64,000 nt of DNA from Crambe crambe. Taxonomy: Eukaryota > Porifera > Demospongiae > Poecilosclerida > Crambeidae. This document shows positions 11,250 to 21,074 of the stretch, piece after piece. A program made the translations under genes and the position numbers. Under the pieces are notes generated by a model. The model had not been told where the DNA came from. It ran no database searches and saw only the letters and a list, made by a program, of their open reading frames with translations. Within the stretch, counting starts at the first letter, position 1. Every line of letters begins with the position of its first letter. The stretch spans positions 4,358,404 through 4,422,403 of the forward strand of contig OZ004597.1 of the NCBI GenBank assembly GCA_963924555.1, read 5' to 3'.

Positions 11250-13340
11250 TTTTAATTTAAGGTTAAGATAATTACAACAACAATAAAGAGTGAAAAAAAA
11301 AATGGAGTACAATGTCCTACGGATGTTCTGGCTGGACCTGACCCTCTTCGGTTGCAGGGTCAGGTTCACTTCATTGATTGGTTGCCCGAAAGAAGATCTT
11401 GTACCACGCAAACATAGAATAGCTGAGCGTAAGATGGCGAAACTCAAGCGACACCTTAGCCATCCCATCACTACAGAGTATGGTTTTCCCTGTTTGTGGG
11501 ATAACAGGCTGCCAAATGTTTGTAGAAAGTGGTGCTTTGTCTGCCCATGCTGCCAGTGGTCGTGAAAATCAATGGCGTAAATACACCATGTTCAACATCA
11601 CGCACTCTCTGATTGTATTCTCTAATCTTGGCAGATTCATGTTGTTTGTAGAGGGTACCAATGTCCTTGGAACGATAACTTGGAGCATTAGAGTGAAAAA
11701 CCCGTACATCAAAAAAGGCATCCTGAGTTGAGTTCCAAAAACCACGTGCTTTGATATCTAGACGTGCTTCAGTACCAACATTAGCAGATCTGTGCACAAA
11801 GGTTTCGCCATAGATATACTAGACTACGTACACAGGATTGGAAACAGGGCATGCGCGCGTAGAATTTATAGACCATCCGTGTAGGTACCTGGCGAACAGA
11901 GAAATCTTACACAAAATAAGAAAGAGGGTGAAAGGCAAGGTATTTTGCGCAGCAATAATTATGATTATAAGTGAAAAGGCTCAATGACCTATAGCTGTAG
12001 TAGTTTATCATGTCAGTTTAGTCTATTTACTGTTGCTATGGAAGAAAAACGTGGAAACAGGTGACTGAAAAGTTTTGTGGCACTCCTACTACTAAAATAG
12101 AAGTCTAGCTGCCTTACTTTTGGTATAAAATGAAAGATACTAGTTGACCATATGTACTCAAGTAGTTTTAATTTTGTGCAGGGCTGGAGATGGCATGCCA
12201 TTTGCCATTGATGGTTTAAGAAGCCATTTCACTATGTTGTTGTTCTTATATGAGGAGATGGATACCTTCTTGTATCAGGGGCAGGAAAGGATACACTGGG
12301 GCAGCTTTACTCTTCATCTTGATCCCTCAAAACAAGTATATCACAACAAATCTCTCGATGAATTGGATGTTCAGCAGTGCACTATCAGTACTTGTTATTA
12401 TCATTTTTTTAATTATAACATGAAAGGAAATATGTGTAAAGTGACAGTATTAGTTGCTACATTATAGTATCCTTCTTTACTATAGCTTTTCTTGACAGCC
12501 AGCCATGGGTAATCTGAAGAAACAGTAACATCAACATGATTTTTTTACAGGCACCTTTAAAAAGTACATATGTACATATAAATGATCACTACCTAACAGA
12601 TTAGTGGGGAAAAAGAGACTATACTTTTAACATCCAAGCTCCAGAGGTCCACAAAGTCGAACTACAATTGTTACTCGCAATTATACCCTCTAACACTTGA
12701 GAAACCAGCCTTTTTAAGAACTATGCTTGTTTAGCACTATACTAGCCCACTCTTTGCATTCTTTGAACTTACCAATTGGCTATAGTTTAGCAGAAATTTG
12801 GCACACTACTTCTCCTCCCCTGTTTGTTTGGGGCAATTTAGCACGAACAGCTGCCTACACGGATTGTCAGTATTGTCGTTATGGGCGCACGTGACCTGTT
12901 TCCAATCCTGTGTACGTAGTCTAGTATATCTATGGTTTCGCCACTTAGCGGTTGCAGGGGAGGCTCAGTTGCTACATTGTGACAAACCTCTGTCAGCAGC
13001 TTGGCCGTCATATCCCTGATTTCATTGTGCCTCATGATTGTAAAGCCACCTCTCTTGCAGGTCATGGCATGATCAATGGAAAATGAAGCATTACATACAC
13101 ATGATTGTGGAGCATTTCGAATATCCCATCCATACCTAAGGTGTAATGCATCTCTGAATTCTCCTTTGTTCAGGAAAAAACCATGTTCCTCGACTGGGAT
13201 GACAGTCAGCCAAGAGGAGGACCCCTTTTCCTTAGCAAGGGAGATCAATCTCTTTTGGGTAGTAGATAGATGGGCATCCACATCACTTGCCTGGCAGATT
13301 CCTCTCAGGCGATTTGATCTAAGCGCTCATCATGCACAGG
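11250..13340 (-). pseudogene. retroelement C-terminal ORF, split by a P-like insertion
   Basis: On the minus strand 13281-12942 reads ... HLRYGWDIRNAPQSCVCNAS, FSIDHAMTCKRGGF, IRHNEIRD ... EPPLQPLSGET. The frame then resumes at 11801 as VHRSANVGTEARLDIKARGF ... FFDVRVF ... VEHGVFTPLIF. If the insertion 11809-12934 and one 7-bp duplication are ignored, the frame runs straight through the junction. I recognise this block as the region that follows reverse transcriptase in repetitive elements common in marine invertebrates, but I cannot name the class with confidence. The Cys/His pattern (C-x-C ... H-x4-C) suggests a metal knuckle. A frameshift near 11475 moves the tail (WLRCRLSFAILRSAILCLRG) to another frame, and stops precede 13281. 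It is dead. Confidence 0.65.
11809..12934. mobile_element. P-superfamily-like element, 1126 bp, inside retroelement ORF
   Basis: Ends CATAGATATACTAGACTACG and CGTAGTCTAGTATATCTATG are perfect inverted repeats, followed inward by ACACAGGATTGGAAACAGG and its inverse. The 7-bp duplication GTTTCGC lies at 11802-11808 and 12935-12941. A second copy in opposite orientation sits at 46784-47892. Both copies share a reading frame containing AGDGMPFAIDG, but an indel breaks it differently in the two, so coding is doubtful. Non-autonomous. Confidence 0.75.
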
Positions 13341-13589
13341 GGAACTGTGGTCACTAGGTAGCTGTTCTGCACTACAGTCTCAGTGTTGCCAGGTTACTCT
13401 CTTAAAAAAATTCACAGACAGAAAAGGATACCATAGACATCCATAGATATTCATAGACAATTTTCTTATCCAAAAATCCACAGATTGTGGATAAATCCAT
13501 GAACCTGGCAACACTGCAAGCTAGCTAGCCATGCCGCCGCGCCGGGAAGCACGCGGGTAATTAAGAAGAGCGCGCGCACAAGTTTCTAG

Positions 13590-13716
13590 ACTAGTGTCAA
13601 GCAACCTGCAATCCACTGACTGTAACCTGCCAGCAAGGTCACATGGACCAATCAGATTCATGCTGACATCATTGCCTGCAAATCTGATTGGTCCATGTGA
13701 CCTCGGTGGCTGACAT
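13590..13716. repeat. MITE C copy 3, damaged
   Basis: The right-type arm ACTAGTGTCAAGCAACCTGC is followed by the internal palindrome of MITE C (GGTCACATGGACCAATCAG and its inverse). It is truncated and rearranged at both ends, with no clean TA flanks. Confidence 0.65.
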
Positions 13717-13735
13717 CAATCACGATATATCGCTA

Positions 13736-13865
13736 CAGCGGTTTTCCAAAATCTTGCAACTGCAGAAAGCGAGTCACATGATCAATATGAGCAATCTGAC
13801 CAACCAGTTCGCTCCAATCACTTCCGCTTTCCGCTTTCCTGTTGCAAGGTTTTGGAAAACCGCTG
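13736..13865. repeat. foldback MITE D copy 1 (CAGCGGTTTTCC)
   Basis: A 130-bp element with ends CAGCGGTTTTCCAAAATCTT and inverse AAGGTTTTGGAAAACCGCTG, with TA at 13734-13735 and 13866-13867. A second copy starts immediately after the shared TA. Confidence 0.8.
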
Positions 13866-14663
13866 TACAGCGGTTTTCCATAATCTTGCAACTGCAAAAG
13901 CCAGTCACATGATCAATATGAGCGATCTGACCAACCAGTTGGCTCCAACATAGATACTATAACCTCCGGCTCCGGACACGGGATTGGAAACGGGCTCACG
14001 TGCGCCTATGACAACCATTGAATTGTTTGCGTACACTCCGCGTTGTAATTTTTGTTGACTGCACATAAAAGGAGAATAAAGACAGCACTCTGAAGCGGAT
14101 GAATAGAGCGAGCCGGTAAGAAAATAATTAATTTTATCTAATACTTTATACTACTCATTTTGATACTTAAAACAAAAATTTAAACCCTAGTTCATTAATA
14201 TGGCTAGTTTTGCCGTGGTTGGTCAATTCCTGGAGAAGAAAACTGTGTGAAAGGTTTTCTTTGTTGAATTAAACTATTTTGCATTAAATTTTCCACCAAA
14301 TGGTATACATAGAGATAAAGTTTGTTATAGAATGCTTTTTTCCCCTAAGACTTGAATATTACTGGGAAAAAATCTGGGTTTTGTAAGTTCAGGAGGCCAT
14401 TAATGTTTGTAATTGTGTGCTCAATTTACCAGTCTGGGAGAAGTTTACTATGAAAAATAACTAGTTGATGTTGTAGCAAAATAAAAGTAGTTTTGCATGT
14501 GCATAGTTAGAGGAGTTGACTTTTAGTGTAAGCCTTAAGTTACACATCATAAATATGCTATAACCATAAACTTTAAAAACCCAATTGGGTCAACTCTGAA
14601 CTAAATGCATGGTTATACTCCTACCTGTGATGATTTTTATTATTACATTTTATTTTATATATA

Positions 14664-15098
14664 GTGGCTAAAGGAAGAGTTTCTTGTCTATTTGGATGGA
14701 GTATAAAAGCAATGAAAGGGTTTTCCAAAGTTGAGAAAAAGAAAATGCTCCTTAGCCCTGAGACCTTGCTGGGTTTGAAAATGACAGGTAGCTAGCTAGC
14801 TAGAGCTTCTTGTTAGCTTGCTAATATTCTATTATCATTAATGGAATATTCTGTTTTCCATTGATGGAGTGAAAAAAAATTTTTTGAGTGAGCACCTTTG
14901 CCAGGATCCACTGAAAAGTTTTGTGGGTGCCAGCGACAAAGAGGTGGAACTCATGATAATCCTAGTGTCAAGGAATTTATCAACAACACTCAAGCACTAT
15001 GGGTGATTAATACATTTTGCAGAGGTCCAGTTAGAGGCAATTGCATGGCTCACAGTTCCAAGCCTGATTTAGAAAAGAAAATGCAAAGTGGAGAATGA
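14664..15098 (+). pseudogene. P-element-type transposase, C-terminal remnant
   Basis: After a TATATAG acceptor at 14663 the first exon reads WLKEEFLVYLDG in one frame. It continues in another frame as GFSKVEKKKMLLSPETLLGL-KMT to 14787. A second exon after TTTGCCAG (14904-14911) begins DPL, then shifts frame to FCGCQRQRGGTHDNPSVKEF and NNTQAL. The pair 'LLS.ET..GL.MT' and 'DPLE.FFG..R.RGG..DNP' is the C-terminal signature I know from P/THAP9-type transposases. The frame breaks show it is dead. The THAP DNA-binding domain and catalytic core are absent. Confidence 0.7.
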
Positions 15099-15956
15099 TT
15101 TCCAAACATGAATGAATCATTATAATAATAATTATATTCAGAAAAAATATGCATGCTGCATGAATTCTTGATTTATTGGTGATGAGGACCTTTAGAATGT
15201 TGGAGGGACTTCTGCTTAAAGTTTCAACCACGCATCACCAAATGAGAACTCCCTCATCTTGATCCACCCTTCAATGATCATTTTCAGCAACTCCTTCCCA
15301 ATTTCGACATTCATCCTAATATATAGACCAATTCATTACTTCTCCCATGATTTCATCTTTTTTCTACATGACATTTCTTAATTGCTCCTACAATAGTATA
15401 CCATGGACTCTGTCCTTCACAGTTCTATATATGTATCCAGCAGCATACCTCAAAGTGGCTCTTGATAAGAGAAAGGACATGCTGCTGTAACAGTAGATCC
15501 CCCATTATATGTTCACCTAAAAAAAAAATCAGATGATATTCTGGAAGATGGGAAATTCATCACATTTTCTTCCACATTAAGATGAATTCATCCGATGAAC
15601 AAATGCTATAATTATAAACTCCAACCTTTGTTTACAGCTGACTTTAAATAGTCAGAGCTGTTTCAAGTTTGCTAGCTGCAAGAGAGTTATATGCATGGTG
15701 CCTGGACTGCATGAATGAATGTCAGCTTTCAAGTTTTGCTTTAATTCATAGCAGAGATGCAGAAGCATCTGATGAAGGAATTTTAAACCCATTAGCTACC
15801 TTCTTTTACTGCCTGAATTAATATCTCAGACTTACTGAGAGGGGCCTAAAAAGTGAATTACATAGCTGGATTTAAGGTTACAATCTTTAATTTACTATGC
15901 TTACTTGTAGTTGAAGACGTTTCTCCTATAGCTTCAGCCATTATTTGCGAAATTAA

Positions 15957-16015
15957 CAGTGGCGGATTTAGGGTGGTTCCTAGGGTTCCATGGAACCCCC
16001 CTTTCATACAATAAG
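15957..16015. repeat. CAGTGGCGGATTTAGG terminus
   Basis: CAGTGGCGGATTTAGGG at 15961 resembles the widespread metazoan 'CAGTGGCGGATCCAG' transposon end. A possible partner TCTAGATCCGCCACTG lies near 20166-20181. No clean target duplication was seen, so the pairing is uncertain. Confidence 0.4.
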
Positions 16016-16076
16016 GCTGGCAGAGTCTTGGCAGAGACTCTAAGCAACTTATAAGAGTCTCCTAACCGATCTTCTT

Positions 16077-17713
16077 ATAAGGGAAAAAGCATTTCGTGAA
16101 ATGAAAAAAAGATGTAGGGATGACCACTGCTCAAAAAAGTAAGGAAACAAGAAGGATGGAAATGGGATCAATCTTTGTTCTGTATATCCAGCCAACAATT
16201 CCTACATATACACACATTACTACACTATAATCTGAAGTTACCTGACGTATATGTAGGGATTGTTGGCTGGATATACAGAACAAAGATTGATCCCATTTCC
16301 ATCCTTCTTGTTTCCTTACTTTTTTGAGCAGTGGTCATCCCTACATCTTTTTTTCATTTCACGAAATGCTTTTTCCCTTACTTGTTCCTGGTCTTTTTTC
16401 CTCTCTTTTATGGTTTTAGCTATGATTAGAGTTCATTCTTCTATGTGTATGCAGGGACAGATGAAAGAAGTTCTCCAATAGCATACCAGCCCAATCATTT
16501 ATCGAGTCAAGGTGTTGTGTTGTTGAGCCATACTTGGAGGTCGAAGATGCTGAAATAGAGTCTACCGTGGTGAATCTAAATCCCCGAATCGATACAGTAG
16601 TCTATCATCAGCTAGAGCTAGCTAGCTAGCTAGCTAATAGCTAGCTAGCTAGAGACAGCTGAGTAATATTATGATTTCGAATAATTGGATATTCAAATAC
16701 ATGCGCATGCGTATTATAGAAAAGATGGCTTCCTAATTGAATTAGTCGAGTGCTGTGCTCCATAGTGTCTCCTTTTTCATCGACTCTTTCGAAGATCAAC
16801 GAGTAGAAAAGATCGTAGTTCGTAGAATTTGGAGTGGATTTGTCCAGAAATCATAGCTGTAGCTTGAGTGGTTCGAGAGATATGGTTGTCTAAGAAGAAT
16901 AAGAAGAAGAATAATAATAATAAGGGAAAAAGCATTTCGTGAAATGAAAAAAAGATGTAGGGATGACCACTGCTCAAAAAAGTAAGGAAACAAGAAGGAT
17001 GGAAATGGGATCAATCTTTGTTCTGTATATCCAGCCAACAATCCCTACATATACACACATTACTACACTATAATCTGAAGTTACCTGACGTATATGTAGG
17101 GATTGTTGGCTGGATATACAGAACAAAGATTGATCCCATTTCCATCCTTCTTGTTTCCTTACTTTTTTGAGCAGTGGTCATCCCTACATCTTTTTTTCAT
17201 TTCACGAAATGCTTTTTCCCTTACTTGTTCCTGGTCTTTTTTCCTCTCTTTTATGGTTTTAGCTATGATTAGAGTTCATTCTTCTATGTGTATGCAGGGA
17301 CAGATGAAAGAAGTTCTCCAATAGCATACCAGCCCAATCATTTATCGAGTCAAGGTGTTGTGTTGTTGAGCAGAGTCTACCGTGGTGAATCTAAATCCCC
17401 GAATCGATACAGTAGTCTATCATCAGCTAGAGCTAGCTAGCTAGCTAGAGACAGCTGAGTAATATTATGATTTCGAATAATTGGATATTCAAATACATGC
17501 GCATGCGTATTATAGAAAAGATGGCTTCCTAATTGAATTAGTCGAGTGCTGTGCTCCATAGTGTCTCCTTTTTCATCGACTCTTTCGAGGACCAACGAGT
17601 AGAAAAGATCGTAGTTCGTAGAATTTGGAGTGGATTTGTCCAGAAATCATAGCTGTAGCTTGAGTGGTTCGAGAGATATGGTTGTCTAAGAAGAATAATA
17701 AGAAGAAGAATAA
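16077..17713. repeat. tandem duplication of an ~840-bp foldback unit
   Basis: Unit 1 (about 16077-16918) and unit 2 (about 16919-17713) are near-identical. Each starts GGGAAAAAGCATTTCGTG, runs through an inverted repeat with arms of roughly 125 bp around a short spacer with ATATACACACATTACTACAC, and ends in an AAGAATAATAATAAT microsatellite. Unit 2 lacks about 30 bp present near 16530-16560 in unit 1 and has a shorter AGCT run. The AAT-rich end at the junction suggests unequal exchange. Identical 73-codon frames in both units are consequences of the duplication. Confidence 0.85.
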
Positions 17714-17930
17714 TAATAATAATAATAGAGAAGAAGAAGAATATAGCGATTTACCTGCTTGCCGTATTTCTGAAACGGTAAGCTCCCTGGTCCTGAAACT
17801 TGGTCTGCACATTGTAGTAGGCTCTAGTAGGCTGGATAATCATTCACAGTAGCTTTTGTTAGGTCTAAGTGGGGGAACTGGAATTTCACTTTTGTATTAG
17901 TCTATAGGCGGCGCGCGCGGCCGTCCGAGT

Positions 17931-17966
17931 CATCCCTACATAGAGAGTGCTACCGCACTCTCTGAT
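17931..17966 (+). repeat. CATCCCTAC + perfect hairpin terminus
   Basis: CATCCCTACAT is followed by AGAGAGTGC-TACC-GCACTCTCT (9-bp perfect stem) and GATT. Similar termini recur at about 35378-35412, 44434-44470 (inverse), 45817-45856, 49916-49948, 56268-56300 and 60281-60345. They appear to be the 3' end of one dispersed element family. Confidence 0.7.
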
Positions 17967-17999
17967 TCTACGATCGATCGCGGGCTCCGCCTTTTCCGG

Positions 18000-19860
18000 A
18001 ACTGTTTAGGAATTTCCCACTGCTACATGTTGCTTATAAGCGCCAACAGCACTGCCAACAGCTAGCGGGCTACAGCCTATATAATGGGTAAAGTTTAACC
18101 AAAAGGGTGTGGTTACGTAAAGTGGGCGTGGCTAAGCTAAAAAATTTTCATTGGAACCCTCCTTTCCCAGTCTACACGCCAGCGTACATTTACAATACTT
18201 TTTGTATTACATGATGACGTCATAATTTTTGAGAAAATGGCCGCTGAGGTACATCTCTTGAGCTCGGCTTTTCATCAGACTAGATACTTTATAGGTGGTA
18301 GGTTTGTTCTCAACAGATGGTGATAGGCTTATTCTACCTTACTATCCGCTATGTAAGTAAACAGTAACTCTTTTTAGCATAGAATAGCCATGGTGGTTGA
18401 GAGTCATGGAAGTTTAGATGGTTTTTAAGGGCCCTTCAGAGAGATGAACAGAAGTTATCTTACTACAAACATATAGTCAGTATGTATTCTAACATGTATG
18501 TCCATACTTTAGGTTGATACTTACATTTTACAGCAAATGGCCCATGTTTGTATATATAAGTGTATGTTTAATGTAATCATAGCAGTGTTAGAATCATTCT
18601 CAAGTTAGAATTTTTCATCTGTCTCAAATAATTTTCATGTCTACTTTGATAGGGTAGACTGTTCATTGCTGATCTGGCTCAAATAAGGGTTGATATGTCG
18701 GGTGATGGGCAATATTTAGAGTACTGTTCTCTGTGTTGGATCTGATACACATTCACTCCCTATGAGCTTGCAAGTTGCAAGGTACTGTAAACCTGAATGT
18801 AGTGTTCCTTGAAAGTGTGTTTACTATGTTATTCACAGTGAACACCACCAGTTATTTCCCTGTTAGAAGGTGTGGCTATGTTAGTATGCCTGTAGACCCT
18901 GTTTTGCATTGCAGTTTAATATACCAGTAGTTACTGGTTTAGGCCTTCGGTCCTGGGTGAAAATTTATATTTCCTGCTACTCGGTTATAGCAAGCTTGAC
19001 ATTGGGTCCAAATTAACATTTGTTCCATATTCTCTGAATGTGTATACTGCACGCTCTCCTTATGACACAAATGTAGCAGGGGCCACGTTTACTCTGATGT
19101 ACTTTACTTGTCATTGATCACTGCAGGCACTGAAGTAGAAATTCAAGAAACAAAGCTGTCAAGACTGTAGTCATTATAGTGTGTATTGTGATTTATTTGT
19201 GGCAAAGATGTGGTGTCATTTATACTGTGTTATTATGTTTGAACAGAAATGATTGTTGGATTTATACATGCAGTAAGTATTCCTCTATAGAATGTACCTG
19301 GTATCAAAATGAAATAACTTGTTTACAGGAAATGGCCCTATATATAATAGACAACGAGACCGAGGGATCTAACTAATTTAGAACATGGCAATAACCTTGA
19401 CAACCTAGCGCTATAGCTAGTTAGCTAGTTTCAAATAGCTACTCGGCGACTCACCATGCTTAGACTATTTGACGTGAACAACCGAGACAACAGACGAGCT
19501 AGACTACAATAGCAACCCAAACTGCCTCGAAGAACCTTGGTGTTCTGCGTGGGGCATTTGCAAGGCCCAAGAACCTGTTGAACAAGCTATGGAACCAGAA
19601 ACTAGGCATGGTCTGCAGTCACATCAAGTATTAGCTAACATGAACAAACAAAACTCTGACAAACGTACTCTTAACATCTTGATATGCTTTTGATGATGCT
19701 ATTATTGTACATTTTTAATCTTTATCACCCAGCAATGCTATTATGCCTCAGGCACGGGGTGAATATATGTAGACTTACCTATATGCCCTGAGAGGAGGTA
19801 AGTCTATATGTAGACACCTCCCAGTAAATAAGTGAACTAGTCTACCTCTAACTGACCAAT
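18000..19860. other. no gene recognised
   Basis: Interior of the 6.36-kb P-like element. It contains short unrelated frames only. One 65-codon frame at 19179-19376 has no family resemblance or supporting splice context. Confidence 0.5.
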
Positions 19861-20761
19861 CAGATTGCAGGAATCAATCAAGCCATGTTCTAAAATCCAA
19901 CAATACACTTGAAATTGAGACATGGCTTGATAACTCTCTAGTGGTAATAGCTACGTGTACCAAATTCACACTAAAGGTCATCTGTGCCGGCCTAAAACTG
20001 CCGCCCAAGTCTTGTTGATTTATGTTGACAGAATCCAGAGATACAAGGTCATGAAAATTTCCTAGTACCCTAGTGTCCGTATATTCTGCGTGATGAGCAT
20101 GTAAATGAAATTGTATTGCGTAAATACAACCGGATGCACGCTGGCGATTAGACTGTTCCATTTTTCTAGATCCGCCACTGAAATACTTGCCTTCACTACT
20201 GTTTGGCAACGTCTTTGCTGACTCAGCAAACAACGCGGATTGTATTCTAAAATCTCGCGCGAACCACCCGTTTCCAATCCCGTGTCCGGAGGTTATAGTA
20301 TCTATGGCTCCAATCACTTCCGCTTTCCACTTTCCTGTTGTAAGGTTTTGGAAAACCGCTGTAAACTAGGCGTGGTTTTAAACGCAGCCAAGTACTGCTA
20401 TTGACCTTTGAACTCAGAGTCTGCAGATAATTATAGTAAGTCTTATTTGATTGTGTATCTCGGGGTGGGGTGGGGGTTATTCACTGACTTAAGTTTTTCT
20501 TACTGGTTAGTGTAATATCAGATCAACTGGCAATAACAGTTTGTCAGATGAATATTCATATAATTTGTGACCTGACACTAAAATCACTGGTGTACTTCCT
20601 CTTTGGGAATATTACACCTAATGAGGGTCTGCTATACTCATATTGTTCAATTACTGGGCAAAAGGTGATGCTAGAGCCACAGGCATGAGCGAAAATGCAG
20701 CCAATCAGAGCGATATTTTCCAGTATCCATGCATATGTAGGTCATAGTAAATATCGTTGCA

Positions 20762-20983
20762 ATGATGGCTACTGTTTCTCCTTTGTGTCTTGAATGCACT
20801 CTTAAGGTATGTCCTAGGGGCACAATAACCCAGTGTAGTAACTTTAATACAGCTGAGCAAAATAATACCCTAGTTCTACTTCCTAATGAATTTCCATACA
20901 TTGGAGAAAGTAGTGTGGTACATAATAAATTGCCAGGGTCTGTTGAAATACTTTCGTACACCTGTTACTGTACCAAACAATGA
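20762..20983 (+). other. possible small ORF, unrecognised (73 codons)
   Basis: The frame starts ATGATGG and reads MMATVSPLCLECTLKVCPRG ... NTLVLLPNEFPYIGESSVVH ... It ends TGA 89 bp before the BUD13 start codon. A CCAATCAG box lies 55-62 bp upstream (20701-20708), compatible with a promoter. Composition is protein-like, with several cysteines. I do not recognise a family. It might be a small gene, an exon with a donor at AAG|GTATGT, or an upstream frame in the BUD13 leader. Confidence 0.25.
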
Positions 20984-21074
20984 GATATGCAATTACTAGC
21001 TAGCTTAGCATAAACATTAAATTTTATTTCATGAATGATTACCTGACCCCTTCTTCTTTTTAGTAGACAGCATT

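Larger units (their letters stand above)
13949..20306. mobile_element. P-superfamily element, 6358 bp, with nested repeats
   Basis: Inverted ends CATAGATACTATAACCTCCG and CGGAGGTTATAGTATCTATG are followed inward by the core ACACGGGATTGGAAACGGG at both sides. The 7-bp duplication GCTCCAA lies at 13942-13948 and 20307-20313. It carries a C-terminal P-type transposase remnant at 14664-15098 close to its left end, leaving too little room for the N-terminal half, so it is internally deleted. It was later invaded by foldback repeats (16.0-18.0 kb). The interval 18.0-19.9 kb shows no recognisable coding content. Confidence 0.75.
13868..20361. repeat. MITE D copy 2, split by 6.36-kb P-like element
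   Basis: The left part is 13868-13948 and the right part 20314-20361. Together (129 bp) they match MITE D copy 1 almost base for base, including AAGGTTTTGGAAAACCGCTG at the end and TA at 20362-20363. The gap is the element 13949-20306 plus one copy of its target duplication. Confidence 0.8.

Noticed and set aside
12144-12467. 107-codon frame repeated in the second copy at 47299-47568
   Set aside because: Both lie in copies of one non-autonomous P-like element, and an indel changes the frame between them. Sharing comes from common descent of the repeat, not coding constraint.
11809-12934. 9-bp duplications (Mutator-like) for the CATAGATA elements
   Set aside because: Extending the duplication to 9 bp by shortening the ends gives mismatches in two of the copies, whereas 7 bp with CATAG ends is exact in all four. 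The coding remnant is also P-type.
13076-13357. 93-codon plus-strand frame
   Set aside because: Antisense shadow of the retroelement C-terminal ORF.
16260-17324. Identical 73-codon frames at 16260 and 17103
   Set aside because: They are produced by the tandem duplication of a foldback repeat. The frame is arm sequence and also appears on the opposite strand.
19874-20317. 147-codon minus-strand frame running through the P-element end
   Set aside because: It includes the terminal inverted repeat and shows no domain. Probably chance.
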